Notes: generated from the letters alone by a model not told the origin. Shown: positions 1-8,586, counted from the first letter of the stretch. The stretch: 64,000 bases of DNA from Labrenzia sp. R4_2 (GCF_017743865.1 NZ_JAGHRJ010000001.1:310001-374000), one strand, 5' to 3'. Program-made: numbers and translations.

Positions 1-1
1 G

Positions 2-190
2 CTGACCCAGCGCGAAGCAGAAGTCCTGATCTGGATTGCCAAAGGCAAGTCCAACAAGGATATTGGCGAAATCCTGAACCTGAGCCCACGAACGGTGAAC
101 AAGCACCTTGAGCAGATCTTTGTAAAGCTTGGGGTCGAGAACCGCGCCTCCGCCGCGGTCCGGGCTGCAGAGGTCATGTTCGCGCTCTAA
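2..190 (+). CDS. LuxR-family response regulator, C-terminal HTH only (5' truncated by window edge)
   Basis: The last 62 codons of a gene whose start lies before the window. The translation reads as a GerE/LuxR DNA-binding domain: an LTxREAEVL opening, then a GKSNKDIGEIL first helix, an SPRTVNKHLEQIF recognition helix and a KLGVENRASA tail. The LTQRE and TVxxHxxxIxxKL signatures are diagnostic of the family. Such domains usually follow a receiver or ligand-binding domain, which cannot be seen here. The next gene is an AraC regulator about 117 bases downstream. Confidence 0.85.
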   Translation: MTQREAEVLIWIAKGKSNKDIGEILNLSPRTVNKHLEQIFVKLGVENRASAAVRAAEVMFAL

Positions 191-278
191 ATTTCCAGAT
201 CCGAAAACCACGCTCGACCCGCCAGTTGTGGCAGCGGGATGGACATTTATGCCTGTTTCTGGCACTCAAGATGATTAT

Positions 279-299
279 AATTGACATAAACTGACAAAT
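279..299 (+). promoter_or_regulatory. Candidate AraC-family operator, copy 1
   Basis: The core TTGACATAAACTGACAAAT lies immediately upstream of the AraC gene. A near copy, TTGACAAAAAGTAACAAGT, precedes the acyl-CoA dehydrogenase gene at 1338-1358; 17 of 21 positions match over the longer window. The TGACA/ACAA half sites are one helical turn apart, as expected for a site bound by an AraC protein with two HTH units. The site may overlap a -35 element (TTGACA). Function is inferred. Confidence 0.45.
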
Positions 300-307
300 C
301 ACGGGTT

Positions 308-1336
308 ATGACAACTGCATATTCAGGTCTGGTGGGCAATCTCTTGCAAGGTTATGCCGAGGCTGGGTACAGTCAGGCAGATGCACTCACCGCGGCCAAG
401 CTTGAGTGTTTGTCGGATGCGCCGACAGCGCAGGATTTTATCCGCCTCAGCCGCGCAATCTCCCTTGAGATGAACGACGAGTTCGCCGGGCAGCTGGAGC
501 GGCCTCAGCGCATTGGGACGCTGGCCCTTATGGCAGAACATGCTTCCCGCGGACAGACGGTCGGTGGCGCGTTTTCGCGGCTGGCGGAATTCATGAACAT
601 GCTGGACAACACGTTCACTGTGACATTCTCCACCGCCGGTTCAGAGTGCCGGTTTCAGCTCGAGCGCACGACCCCAGCTTTTCCGAAGTCGGAATTTGGT
701 ATTGAGGCCATATTGGTGTTGATGCACCGGCTGACGGGGTGGCTCGCCGGTAAATGGGTGCCGCTGTCGTCGGTCTGGTTCGACTATCCACGGCCGGCCT
801 GGGCGTCAGGCTGCAGCGAACTCTTCCCAGGCGCACGTTCTTCGTTTTCCGCTGAAAACAGCGGCTTTTCTATGCCGGTTGATGTTCAGGCATGGCCTTT
901 ACACCGGAGTGAGGAGGCCGCCGTTGCCTGGGCCCGGCGCACGCCGATGGATGCCTTCATGCCCGTGGCTTTGCTTCAGGATGTGTCGCAAGAAGTGGCG
1001 GGGCTGATCGAAGCGGCGATCGTTGAAAACAGGCCGCTGCCGTCCATGGATGAACTTGCCAGCCTCCTTGATATCCCGGCTTATACTCTGCGACGCCGTT
1101 TGAAAAAAGAAGGTGTCTCACTTCCTGATATCCGACTTCAGGTCAAGCGGGACCATGCCCGTGCGATGCTGGCGGAAACAGACGAGAGTATTGAAGCCAT
1201 CGCGCTGCGCCTTGGATTCAGTGAGACCAGCGCTTTCATTCGTGCCTTCAAGGAGTGGACAGGCGTGACGCCACGAACATACCGGCAATCCGGACGTCTT
1301 CAGGTTCCGGTGCCGGGTCATCGCACATTCAGATAG
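308..1336 (+). CDS. AraC-family transcriptional regulator
   Basis: A 342-residue cytoplasmic regulator. The N-terminal two thirds resemble the arabinose-binding-like (PF12625-type) sensory domain. Residues about 230-330 form the two-HTH AraC domain, with DELASLLDIPAYTLRRRLKKEG as helix pair one and ESIEAIALRLGFSETSAFIRAFKEWTG followed by TPRTYR as the conserved second unit. Length and layout match the OruR/ArgR-like AraC subgroup. The gene is followed after 69 bases by an acyl-CoA dehydrogenase gene on the same strand. Both are preceded by similar 21-bp elements, so autoregulation plus control of the neighbour is plausible. The ligand is unknown, perhaps a fatty or branched acyl compound by context. 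Confidence 0.9.
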   Translation: MTTAYSGLVGNLLQGYAEAGYSQADALTAAKLECLSDAPTAQDFIRLSRAISLEMNDEFAGQLERPQRIGTLALMAEHASRGQTVGGAFSRLAEFMNMLDNTFTVTFSTAGSECRFQLERTTPAFPKSEFGIEAILVLMHRLTGWLAGKWVPLSSVWFDYPRPAWASGCSELFPGARSSFSAENSGFSMPVDVQAWPLHRSEEAAVAWARRTPMDAFMPVALLQDVSQEVAGLIEAAIVENRPLPSMDELASLLDIPAYTLRRRLKKEGVSLPDIRLQVKRDHARAMLAETDESIEAIALRLGFSETSAFIRAFKEWTGVTPRTYRQSGRLQVPVPGHRTFR

Positions 1337-1337
1337 A

Positions 1338-1358
1338 AATTGACAAAAAGTAACAAGT
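1338..1358 (+). promoter_or_regulatory. Candidate AraC-family operator, copy 2
   Basis: The core TTGACAAAAAGTAACAAGT begins just after the araC-like stop codon and ends 47 bases before the acyl-CoA dehydrogenase start. It is a direct repeat of the element at 279-299 (17/21 identical). The position fits activation of the dehydrogenase by the adjacent AraC protein. Inferred. Confidence 0.45.
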
Positions 1359-1405
1359 GCGCCACCTTTCCGTAAACGTAAGAATTGGACCCTTGGGAGG
1401 TTATC

Positions 1406-2563
1406 GTGTCTGTTTTTGCCGCCACCGCATCCTGGCCTCAGGAAGAGCACCGAATGTTCTATGATTCAGCGTCGCGTTTGCTGGATGATGAAATGGTGCC
1501 GAATATTGAAAAGTGGAACGATCAGGGTGTCGTTGACCGCGAGTTCTGGACCAAGACCGGCGAGGCCGGAATTCTTGGCGCTGCGCTTCCCGAAGAGTTT
1601 GGCGGCGCCGGAGCCCCGATCAGCTTTGACGCGGTGACGGCCTACCTCCAGGGCCGCAAGGGCGAGAGCAGTTGGGGTTTTTCCATCCAGTCGATCGTCA
1701 ATCACTATGTTGCAGCTTATGGCACGGACAGCCAGAAAGAGCGCTGGCTGCCGAAGCTTGCGTCCGGTGAATATGTCGGTGCGATTGCCATGACCGAACC
1801 CGGCACAGGGTCCGATCTTCAGAGCGTCAAGACGTCAGCCGAGCTTGTCGGCAATGAGTACGTGCTGAACGGGTCGAAGATTTTCATCACCAATGGCCAG
1901 ACTGCAGACCTGATCATTGTTGTTGCTAAGACCGATAAAACCAAGGGCTCCAAGGGCGTCTCCCTCCTTGTTCTAGAAACTGAGGGCGCAGATGGGTTCA
2001 CGCGGGGACGGAACCTCAAGAAACTCGGCTGCAAGGCGAATGATACATCCGAGCTGTTCTTCGAAGACGTGCGGGTCCCCCCGGAGAACCTTCTGGGCGG
2101 CGAAGAAGGGCAGGGCTTTTATCAGCTGATGAAGCAGCTGCCCTGGGAACGGTTGATCATTGCATGTCTGGCGCTGGGCGTGATCGACTTCGCGATCGAT
2201 GAGACGGTCCGCTACGTTCAGGATCGCAAAGCCTTTGGTCAGCGTGTCATGGACTTCCAGAACACACGTTTCAAGCTGGCCGAGTGCAAGACCAAGGCGG
2301 AAGTGCTGCGCAGTTTTGTAAATGACTGTATTGCGCGGATGGACGAGGGCACGCTGGATGCGGCAACTGCATCCATGGCGAAATACTGGGGTACGCAAGT
2401 TCAGAACGAGATCGCCAACGAATGCCTGCAGCTGCATGGCGGCTATGGCTATATGATGGAGTATCCGATTGCCCGCATCTATGCCGATTCCCGGGTGCAG
2501 ATGATTTATGGCGGCAGCAATGAGATCATGAAAGAGCTGATCGCCCGGTCCATCGACATCTGA
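1406..2563 (+). CDS. Acyl-CoA dehydrogenase
   Basis: A 385-residue FAD flavoprotein that oxidises an acyl-CoA to the 2-enoyl-CoA. An in-frame TTG lies at 1385, but the GTG at 1406 has a GGGAGG site 5 bases upstream and is preferred. Signatures in order: an AMTEPGTGSDL FAD/substrate segment (about residue 125), an ITNGQ loop, an RxAFGQ segment, and the C-terminal LQLHGGYGYMMEYPIARIYAD block followed by IYGGSNEIMKELIAR. The glutamate in YGGSNEIM is the usual catalytic base position. The family resembles long-chain or isovaleryl-type enzymes; the substrate cannot be fixed from sequence. Probably controlled by the upstream AraC protein. A strong hairpin terminator follows. Confidence 0.93.
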   Translation: MSVFAATASWPQEEHRMFYDSASRLLDDEMVPNIEKWNDQGVVDREFWTKTGEAGILGAALPEEFGGAGAPISFDAVTAYLQGRKGESSWGFSIQSIVNHYVAAYGTDSQKERWLPKLASGEYVGAIAMTEPGTGSDLQSVKTSAELVGNEYVLNGSKIFITNGQTADLIIVVAKTDKTKGSKGVSLLVLETEGADGFTRGRNLKKLGCKANDTSELFFEDVRVPPENLLGGEEGQGFYQLMKQLPWERLIIACLALGVIDFAIDETVRYVQDRKAFGQRVMDFQNTRFKLAECKTKAEVLRSFVNDCIARMDEGTLDAATASMAKYWGTQVQNEIANECLQLHGGYGYMMEYPIARIYADSRVQMIYGGSNEIMKELIARSIDI

Positions 2564-2594
2564 CCGGCTGAAAGGTAACCGGATAAACAGTTAG

Positions 2595-2625
2595 CGGCCG
2601 GAGGGTTTTTCCTCCGGCCGTTTTT
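2595..2625 (+). terminator. Rho-independent terminator after the acyl-CoA dehydrogenase gene
   Basis: A perfect 10-bp stem CGGCCGGAGG/CCTCCGGCCG with a six-base loop is followed by TTTTT. It sits between the end of the dehydrogenase gene and the end of the convergent azlD, with its T tract oriented for the plus strand. Confidence 0.92.
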
Positions 2626-2632
2626 CAGTGCG

Positions 2633-2929
2633 TTACAGCCCAATGCTGCGAAGGGCCACGACACTGAAAATCCCCGCCGAAACGCTGATGATCAGGGAAA
2701 AACGCAATGTCAGAACGCCTGCCAGGATGATCGCGATGGCCTCTGCGGGCCCCTCCGTCGTTGCGGCCGGGGCTACCAGCGCGGTGAGGACGGCCACCGG
2801 GACGGCATCGAGCGCAGCTTCCGCGCGGTGATGCAGAGCCCCAAACCGCGACAGGATCAGATGTCCGCCGGTTCTTGTGAGGTAAGTGGCCAGGGCACAC
2901 AGGCAGATGATCAGAACGGTGTTATCCAT
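2633..2929 (-). CDS. azlD: AzlD-family branched-chain amino acid export subunit
   Basis: A small 98-residue membrane protein with about three hydrophobic segments (NTVLIICLCALATYLTRTGG, then two more near residues 45-95). The start MDNTV at 2929 is preferred to an upstream in-frame extension: it has a GGAGAGG-type binding site and overlaps the end of azlC by 8 bases, indicating translational coupling. AzlD partners AzlC in exporting branched-chain amino acids (or azaleucine) across the inner membrane. The specificity here is not shown by sequence. Confidence 0.88.
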   Translation of the reverse strand: MDNTVLIICLCALATYLTRTGGHLILSRFGALHHRAEAALDAVPVAVLTALVAPAATTEGPAEAIAIILAGVLTLRFSLIISVSAGIFSVVALRSIGL

Positions 2930-3674
2930 GGGACGCCTCTCCTTGTGGACGGCTGAGTAGGGCGGCTGCGGCAAGGCCGCAAAGACCGCCAATCGTGATG
3001 TGCCAGGGACTGCCGATCGTGTGGAAGGCGAGGGTCGAGGCGGCTGCACTGACCACCAGGATCACTCCGAACCCGCGGCGGGTGTGAAAACCGGCGACAA
3101 GCCCAGCGAAATAGATCGGAAGCATCACATCGAGACCGAAGGCGGCCGGATCTTCAATCAGCGACCCGAAAGCAGCGCCAAGGCAGTTGGATGAGATCCA
3201 GACGACATAAATCGCGGCGGCGAAGGAAAAGTAATAGGCGGGCCGGAGGCCATCCCGCCCCGCGCGCCGCTCGGCTGCTGCATATTGCGGATCAACCAGA
3301 ACGAAAAAAGCCAGTGCCTTCTGCAAGGTCGTAAACTTGCTCAAATGCCGGCCGACGGCGGCCGAATAAAGCACATGCCGGAAGTTCACCGCAAAGACCG
3401 TTAAAACGATAGACCAGGCCGGCACGCCCTGGCCGAGCAAGTCCAGCATAACGAACTGACTAGCCCCTGCGTAAATGGACATCGATGTCAGCAGAAGCTC
3501 GCCAAAGGTCAGTCCGTTCTCCAGCGCAATAGCGCCGAATACGGCTGCAAACGGCGCAACGGCAAACAAGATGGGCAGGGCATCCCGGATACCGTCCGAA
3601 ACATCGGATCGGAAGGTACTGGTTGGTTCGCCTGCGAAGTCGGGCGTTCCGCCGTCATTGCGTGTCATGCTCAT
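2922..3674 (-). CDS. azlC: AzlC-family branched-chain amino acid permease
   Basis: A 250-residue inner-membrane protein with a polar N-terminus and multiple transmembrane segments. Family features include an FRHVLYSAAVGRHL segment and repeated glycine- and alanine-rich helices (AVFGAIALENGLTFGE, YAGASQFVML). It forms an operon with azlD and is divergent from an XRE-cupin regulator, the common arrangement for azlCD. Together they are expected to export branched-chain or related amino acids. Start codons at 3674 (MSM) and 3668 are both possible. Confidence 0.92.
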   Translation of the reverse strand: MSMTRNDGGTPDFAGEPTSTFRSDVSDGIRDALPILFAVAPFAAVFGAIALENGLTFGELLLTSMSIYAGASQFVMLDLLGQGVPAWSIVLTVFAVNFRHVLYSAAVGRHLSKFTTLQKALAFFVLVDPQYAAAERRAGRDGLRPAYYFSFAAAIYVVWISSNCLGAAFGSLIEDPAAFGLDVMLPIYFAGLVAGFHTRRGFGVILVVSAAASTLAFHTIGSPWHITIGGLCGLAAAALLSRPQGEASHG

Positions 3675-3701
3675 GAGTGTCGCCTGAGAGGTGCTAATTC
3701 G

Positions 3702-3800
3702 ATAATGATCGTTCGATATAAAGAACGGAGTTTGAATAAATGAACGATTGGGTGAAGTTTGTCAAATCGAACACATGGGTGTTAAAACGAACGAACAACA
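3702..3800. promoter_or_regulatory. GAACG/CGTTC repeat cluster in the azlC-XRE divergent promoter
   Basis: Between the divergent azlC and XRE genes the pentamer CGTTC/GAACG occurs at 3710-3714 (CGTTC), 3723-3727 and 3742-3746 (GAACG) and 3789-3793. The related CGAAC also occurs at 3768-3772 and 3792-3796. The first pair is an inverted repeat with an 8-base AT-rich spacer containing GATATA. This looks like a multi-site operator for the adjacent regulator acting on both promoters. The repeats are visible; regulatory function is inferred. Confidence 0.4.
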
Positions 3801-3814
3801 AGAGACCACGCGAC

Positions 3815-4363
3815 ATGACACCGATCACCCTCATTGCAAAAGCCATTCAACGAGAAAGATTGAAAGCAGACATGAGCTTGTCTGCGCTTGCAAAGACCGC
3901 CGGGCTGGCAAAGTCGACCTTGTCCCAGTTGGAGGCGGGGCAGGGCAACCCGAGTGTTGAAACGCTTTGGGCGATCGCGAGTGCACTCAATATCCCGTTC
4001 AGCTTCCTGTTTGAGACGGGGACGACGGATAAAACACTCATCCGGGCCGGGGAAGGGGATCCGGTTGCCTCAGAAGCGGCCGGATTTACCGCTGTTCTGC
4101 TGGCAAATTGCCCGCCGGGCCGCCGCCGCGATCTTTACCGGACCAGCCTTTCCGGCGGTGCACTCCGCTCGGCTGAGCCGCATCCCGCAGGTACGATCGA
4201 ACATGTTTTCGTTGCAAAAGGCGAGATCCGCGTAGGCCCCGCAGACGAACCGGAAACCCTCTCAGAAGGGGACTATTTCCGGTTTTCTGGCGACGTCGCC
4301 CACAGCTATGAAGTCCTCTCCGAAGAGGCTGTCATTCTTCTGGTGATGGAAAGCCCGGTCTAG
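3815..4363 (+). CDS. XRE-family regulator with C-terminal cupin domain
   Basis: A 182-residue protein. Residues 5-65 form a classic helix-turn-helix (LSALAKTAGLAKSTLSQLEAG then PSVETLWAIASAL), followed by a beta-rich cupin_2 sensor domain (GTIEHVFVAKGEIRVG, then LSEGDYFRFSGDVAHSYE). The start MTPITL is chosen because family members begin a few residues before the first helix; an in-frame ATG at 3740 would add 25 atypical residues inside the repeat-rich promoter. Proteins of this architecture commonly regulate small-molecule metabolism or transport. Divergence from azlCD suggests it controls that exporter. Confidence 0.9.
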   Translation: MTPITLIAKAIQRERLKADMSLSALAKTAGLAKSTLSQLEAGQGNPSVETLWAIASALNIPFSFLFETGTTDKTLIRAGEGDPVASEAAGFTAVLLANCPPGRRRDLYRTSLSGGALRSAEPHPAGTIEHVFVAKGEIRVGPADEPETLSEGDYFRFSGDVAHSYEVLSEEAVILLVMESPV

Positions 4364-4423
4364 GGTCCGTAGCTTTTTCGAACAGAGCAGCCTTAGTCTC
4401 GTGGTGTGATGCCACAATGAGCG

Positions 4424-5596
4424 CTAGGCAATGTCAACGTATCCGACAATTCCCTCGTAGGTGTATTGCGAGAGCGTGTTGATCACGTTGTCCCGTTCCG
4501 CTTGAACTGCTGTATAGAAATGCGTTCCCGTTTCCGTGTTGAAAAAACGGTAGAGTGCAATGTCGTCGGCGTCCGCAGTACTGTGGAGGTGATAGGCAAC
4601 GCCTTCATAGTTGAACTGAGGCAGAGTTGAGATCACTGAGTCGCGTTCCGCGGCGCTTGCTGTGAAGAAATGCGTGTCCGTATCTGTGTTGTAAAACCGG
4701 TAGAACTCGACCGCATTGGAACCCGTGCTGTCGACACTCTTATAAGCGACGCCTTCATAGCTGTATTGGGATGAACTCGTATTGATCGAGGTCGCCTCGG
4801 CATAAGCTGAGGTGTAAAAATGTGTCCCGGTCGAGCTGTTGTAGAACCGGTAAACACCGTCTTCGACCAAGTCGATCGTTACAGTGCTGCCACTTGATGT
4901 GGGATCAAACGTGCCGCCGGACAGTGCCACATCGTTGTCGCGAATATAGTCGCGCAACCAATACTCATGGCCGGCAATATCAACAGCTGCGATGCCGGTG
5001 GAAACAATTCCGACCACATAGGGACCATCACCGTAGTCATAGAATATTGGGCCGCCCGAATTGCCGCTGTTGACCTCAAGGTCCCCGTTGTAGAGAAACG
5101 CGTAGTCGTTAAAAGGTGCGTTGCTGACGGAGCCGGTGTCATACATGGGCTGACGGCCATAGATGCCCGGGTAGCCCAGAACACCTACGTTCCCGCCATT
5201 GAACCCGTAGTCCATTCCCATCCAGCCATAAACGTCTCCGGCTGCCTCACTGAGAGTGAACAGAGCAATATCAAGCTCGGTCTCTCCAAGTGTGCCGGAA
5301 TTGAAATCGCCCCAATACAAGCGTCCATCGGCGTCTGGGTCGAAATCTGGAAAATAGTGAACTGTCGACCATTCGACAGTATCATTGAAAAAGTCGTCGG
5401 GATCGTAGGACGGGTAAAGCACAATATCGTCGGCAATACCCCAAATGGGGTCATAGACGACATGGGCTGCCGTCAGGATGTCGTTGCGTCCAACGAGAAC
5501 ACCGCTTCCGGTATACGTTCCGTATCCGTACCAGGTCGCTTCGATGTAGATGCCGGTCGTTGCCGGATATATGTCGTCATCAACTTCGTAGGTCAT
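4424..5596 (-). CDS. Trypsin-like serine protease with three C-terminal DUF5648-type repeats
   Basis: A 390-residue protein. The chymotrypsin fold triad is complete: His45 in LTAAHVV, Asp109 in ELDIALF and Ser180 in NSGNSGGP. After about residue 245 come three tandem repeats of roughly 45 residues, each with the pattern YRFYN..TGTHFYT...ER..VI......Y.YEGVAY, typical of DUF5648 modules in surface proteins. The ATG at 5596 has GAGG upstream; a GTG at 5698 would add 34 residues, and a stop codon lies directly before it. Neither start gives a Sec signal peptide, which is odd for a protease of this type. The substrate is unknown. Confidence 0.85.
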   Translation of the reverse strand: MTYEVDDDIYPATTGIYIEATWYGYGTYTGSGVLVGRNDILTAAHVVYDPIWGIADDIVLYPSYDPDDFFNDTVEWSTVHYFPDFDPDADGRLYWGDFNSGTLGETELDIALFTLSEAAGDVYGWMGMDYGFNGGNVGVLGYPGIYGRQPMYDTGSVSNAPFNDYAFLYNGDLEVNSGNSGGPIFYDYGDGPYVVGIVSTGIAAVDIAGHEYWLRDYIRDNDVALSGGTFDPTSSGSTVTIDLVEDGVYRFYNSSTGTHFYTSAYAEATSINTSSSQYSYEGVAYKSVDSTGSNAVEFYRFYNTDTDTHFFTASAAERDSVISTLPQFNYEGVAYHLHSTADADDIALYRFFNTETGTHFYTAVQAERDNVINTLSQYTYEGIVGYVDIA

Positions 5597-6003
5597 CCTG
5601 GCCTCGAATACTCTCTGATACAGCGATGAGTAATTTCGACTTTTCAAACCAGGCGGAGGCCGACCAACGGGGAGCCGACAGCCCGGTTCTTCGAGCACTG
5701 ATCAGGCAGTTTCCATCTCATCTGAGGTGAAATTTAGGCCGCTTGGATGCTGTATTGTAAGCGTCGTTGTCAAACTGGAACTAAGGATGTGTCGCAGGCT
5801 GTTGTTTGCCTTGCTTTCATTGGTTTTTTCCCCGTCCCGCCTATGCCGCCCGGTCGTGTGGGATATGGTGCGGATGAATACTGCAGATAATCAGAGTTGA
5901 GCGCGCATTACTCAGCCGCCAATCGTGTTATGGCGCGCGAAAACGTCATCTGAAGAGCCGCCGAGTTGCCCTCGCATTGTATGATCCGATCTGATTGGAG
6001 AAA
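5597..6003. other. Gene-free stretch upstream of the protease gene
   Basis: About 400 bases between the protease start and tRNA-Thr. It contains the possible N-terminal extension of the protease (to 5698) and otherwise no convincing reading frame, repeat or terminator. Confidence 0.5.
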
Positions 6004-6078
<75 letters not shown>

Positions 6079-6474
6079 ATCTGGTGGGGACCGGTAAGAG
6101 GTCAACCCAGCGTCGGCAAAACAAGTGTCTTGGGACGTAAATGCTTGTCCCGAGCAGCGTGGCCGCCGGGAATGAGGGGGCTTTTGCCATAACAGGTCCG
6201 GGGACGCAAGCGCCGTTTTTGTTTTTTTTCAGTCCACTCGAAACAGCACCCCGGTGGCTGTTTGGTTTTCATATTGTATGTCGCGGGTCCGTTTGATTTT
6301 CATGGTTTGCCAGCCTGTGGATATTTCAGGGAATGGCTAATTGTGCCGCCGGACTGGTTCTGGATAGTCCGCTCTGCGGAAACAGCGTCCCATGGTCATC
6401 TGATCTTTATGCCTTTGACCCAGCGTACGGACCCTTGATAGGTTGCGATCCTCTTTTAATACACAAGCCAAGCC
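6079..6474. other. Gene-free stretch between tRNA-Thr and the small ORF before murA
   Basis: It holds the tRNA promoter region (minus strand) and an imperfect inverted repeat at 6241-6264 (AAACAGCACC with GGTGGCTGTTT) just after a T-rich run. No coding potential was recognised. Confidence 0.4.
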
Positions 6475-6654
6475 ATGAGTGAAAAAGACAAGCCAAGCCA
6501 GGATGTTGCGGATGCAGGATCTGTGAAAGTCTCAACCGCGAAATCAAGCGGTGCAAAGACGCCACCTCAAAGCCGCGAGGACCGGCTTGCCGAAGCCCTG
6601 CGCGCTAATTTGCGGCGGCGGAAATCGGCTGCGCACAAATCCAAGACGGATTAA
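6475..6654 (+). CDS. Small conserved-looking basic protein upstream of murA
   Basis: A 59-codon reading frame from ATG to TAA. The N-terminal 35 residues are polar and low complexity (Lys, Ser, Asp). The C-terminal segment REDRLAEALRANLRRRKSA is an amphipathic basic helix of the kind seen in short alphaproteobacterial hypothetical proteins. It has no membrane segment or cysteine. It precedes murA by 150 bases on the same strand. The function is unknown; nucleic-acid or ribosome association is possible from its charge. Confidence 0.6.
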   Translation: MSEKDKPSQDVADAGSVKVSTAKSSGAKTPPQSREDRLAEALRANLRRRKSAAHKSKTD

Positions 6655-6804
6655 ACCTGCCGTTCCTTGGCAAGAGCTTGCGCCATCGGCGAGACTGCGC
6701 CAATGGCCTGCCTTGCAAGGGCCATAAGTTGCGTGTAGATCGCACCTCTTAGATAAGAATTCTTGGGAACGCCGCGGATTTGCGGCTTGGGTTCGGGGAA
6801 AAAC

Positions 6805-8094
6805 ATGGACAGCATCAAAGTCACCGGCGGCGCGGAGCTGAACGGCATCATTCCGATTTCCGGCGCCAAGAACGCCGCACTGCCCTTGATGATTGCGTCC
6901 CTGTTGACTGACGAAACCCTGACGCTGTCGAATGTCCCGCGCTTGCGCGACGTCGCCCAACTGATGCAGATCCTCTCCAATCACGGTGTTGATTATTCGG
7001 TCAATGGCAAGCGGAACGGTCAGGACGATCTGGCCGGGCAGACATTGAACCTGACAGCCCGTGAGATCGTGGACACGACGGCGCCTTATGAGCTTGTGTC
7101 CAAGATGCGGGCCAGCTTCTGGGTTGTCGGCCCGTTGGTTGCCCGGATGCACGAAGCTCGCGTTTCACTGCCGGGCGGCTGTGCGATCGGCACGCGGCCG
7201 GTGGACTTCTTTATCCAGGGCCTTGAGGCTCTCGGTGCGGATATTGAAATCGAAGGCGGTTATGTCGTTGTGAAGGCACCGGGCGGTTTGACCGGCGGCC
7301 AGGTCGAATTCCCGCGTGTGTCTGTCGGCGCGACCCACACCATCATGATGGCGGCGACCTTGGCCAAAGGCGAAACCGAAATCGTCAATGCCGCCCGCGA
7401 ACCGGAAGTGGTTGATTTGGCCCGCTGCCTGAAGGCGATGGGGGCCAAGATCGAAGGCGAGGGGACCTCGACCATCCGCATTCAAGGCGTCCCGCGCCTG
7501 CATGGCGCGCACCATGCCGTGGTCCCTGACCGGATCGAAACCGGCACCTATGCCATGGCCGTTGCCATGACGGGCGGTGATGTTCTGCTGCAGGGCGCGC
7601 GGACCGACCTTTTGGAAAGCGCGCTGGACACATTGCGCCAGACCGGTGCGGAAATCACCGCGACCGATGAAGGTCTCAAGGTCTATCGCAACGGCAACGG
7701 CATTCAGCCGGCCGATGTCACCACAGAACCGTTCCCAGGATTCCCGACCGATCTTCAGGCGCAGTTCATGGCCCTGATGACCAAGGCCGGCGGCAAAAGC
7801 CGGATCACGGAAACGATTTTCGAAAACCGTTTCATGCACGTGCAGGAGCTGGCTCGTCTCGGCGCTCAGATCGCGATTGATGGCCGCACGGCCACAGTTG
7901 AGGGCGTCTCCACCCTGCGCGGCGCGCCGGTGATGGCAACGGACCTTCGCGCGTCCGTGTCGCTTGTGATTGCCGGACTGGCGGCAGAAGGCGAAACCAC
8001 CGTCAGCCGGGTCTATCACCTCGACCGCGGCTTTGAGCGCCTGGAAGACAAGCTCACCCGCTGTGGCGCCCAGATCCAACGGATTTCGGGGTAA
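6805..8094 (+). CDS. murA: UDP-N-acetylglucosamine 1-carboxyvinyltransferase
   Basis: A 429-residue cytoplasmic enzyme that transfers enolpyruvate from PEP to UDP-GlcNAc, the first committed step of peptidoglycan synthesis. The start MDSIKVTGG at 6805 has a GGGGAA site upstream and matches the family N-terminus, unlike the longer in-frame reading. It has the substrate loop [15 protein letters not shown] near the start. The catalytic Cys126 sits in [13 protein letters not shown], the fosfomycin-sensitive form since Cys is present. There is also a [14 protein letters not shown] segment, with [15 protein letters not shown] further on. It opens a conserved housekeeping block. Confidence 0.97.
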   Translation: MDSIKVTGGAELNGIIPISGAKNAALPLMIASLLTDETLTLSNVPRLRDVAQLMQILSNHGVDYSVNGKRNGQDDLAGQTLNLTAREIVDTTAPYELVSKMRASFWVVGPLVARMHEARVSLPGGCAIGTRPVDFFIQGLEALGADIEIEGGYVVVKAPGGLTGGQVEFPRVSVGATHTIMMAATLAKGETEIVNAAREPEVVDLARCLKAMGAKIEGEGTSTIRIQGVPRLHGAHHAVVPDRIETGTYAMAVAMTGGDVLLQGARTDLLESALDTLRQTGAEITATDEGLKVYRNGNGIQPADVTTEPFPGFPTDLQAQFMALMTKAGGKSRITETIFENRFMHVQELARLGAQIAIDGRTATVEGVSTLRGAPVMATDLRASVSLVIAGLAAEGETTVSRVYHLDRGFERLEDKLTRCGAQIQRISG

Positions 8095-8103
8095 ATCGTT
8101 TCA

Positions 8104-8586
8104 CTACTCCTCAGCCGCCGTCCGGCTGATGACGCGCCCGCGGGAGGTGAAGGATGGGCCGGGAGTGCCGGGTCCGGTCACCATGACCGCTTCGGTCAAG
8201 GGGCTTAAGGCGCCCTGGTCTGCCGACCACTCCACGAGGAAATTCGCGCCGACGCCGCCTGTGGTGTCGTTGCTGGGGACTAGGAAACTGGCCGAGCCCA
8301 GCGGTTCCAGGCGCAGCGGTGCATCCAGGATGCTTTTCAGCAGCTTGCCGTCCTCACCGTGGTAATCGACTTTGGTCACGGTTAGCGGGGTCTGCGGATC
8401 GATATTGTGAACGGTCAGTGTTGCGGCCAGAAGTTCTGATCGGTCCGGAAAGGAAAAAATCCTGGAGTAGGCCGGCACATAAATCGTCTCAGCGAAGGCT
8501 TTTGTCAGATCATCGGCCAATGCTGTAGGCGCCGATGACACGTTTAGTATCAATGCGAGGGCAAAAAGTCTTGTGCTGAAGCGCAT
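8104..8586 (-). CDS. Secreted DUF3124 family protein
   Basis: A 160-residue protein with a clear signal peptide (residues 1-24, cleavage near TALA-DDL). The mature part has family features of DUF3124: ETIYVPAYSRIF, LTVHNIDP and a C-terminal VMVTG segment. It is predicted periplasmic; the role is unknown. It converges on murA with only 9 bases between stop codons and is divergent from the DUF2948 gene. It interrupts the otherwise co-directional murA-hisD order. Confidence 0.8.
   Translation of the reverse strand: MRFSTRLFALALILNVSSAPTALADDLTKAFAETIYVPAYSRIFSFPDRSELLAATLTVHNIDPQTPLTVTKVDYHGEDGKLLKSILDAPLRLEPLGSASFLVPSNDTTGGVGANFLVEWSADQGALSPLTEAVMVTGPGTPGPSFTSRGRVISRTAAEE

Noticed and set aside
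7165..8079. Long minus-strand frame (304 codons) inside murA
   Set aside because: It is a shadow frame in a GC-rich gene; murA itself has every family motif on the plus strand.
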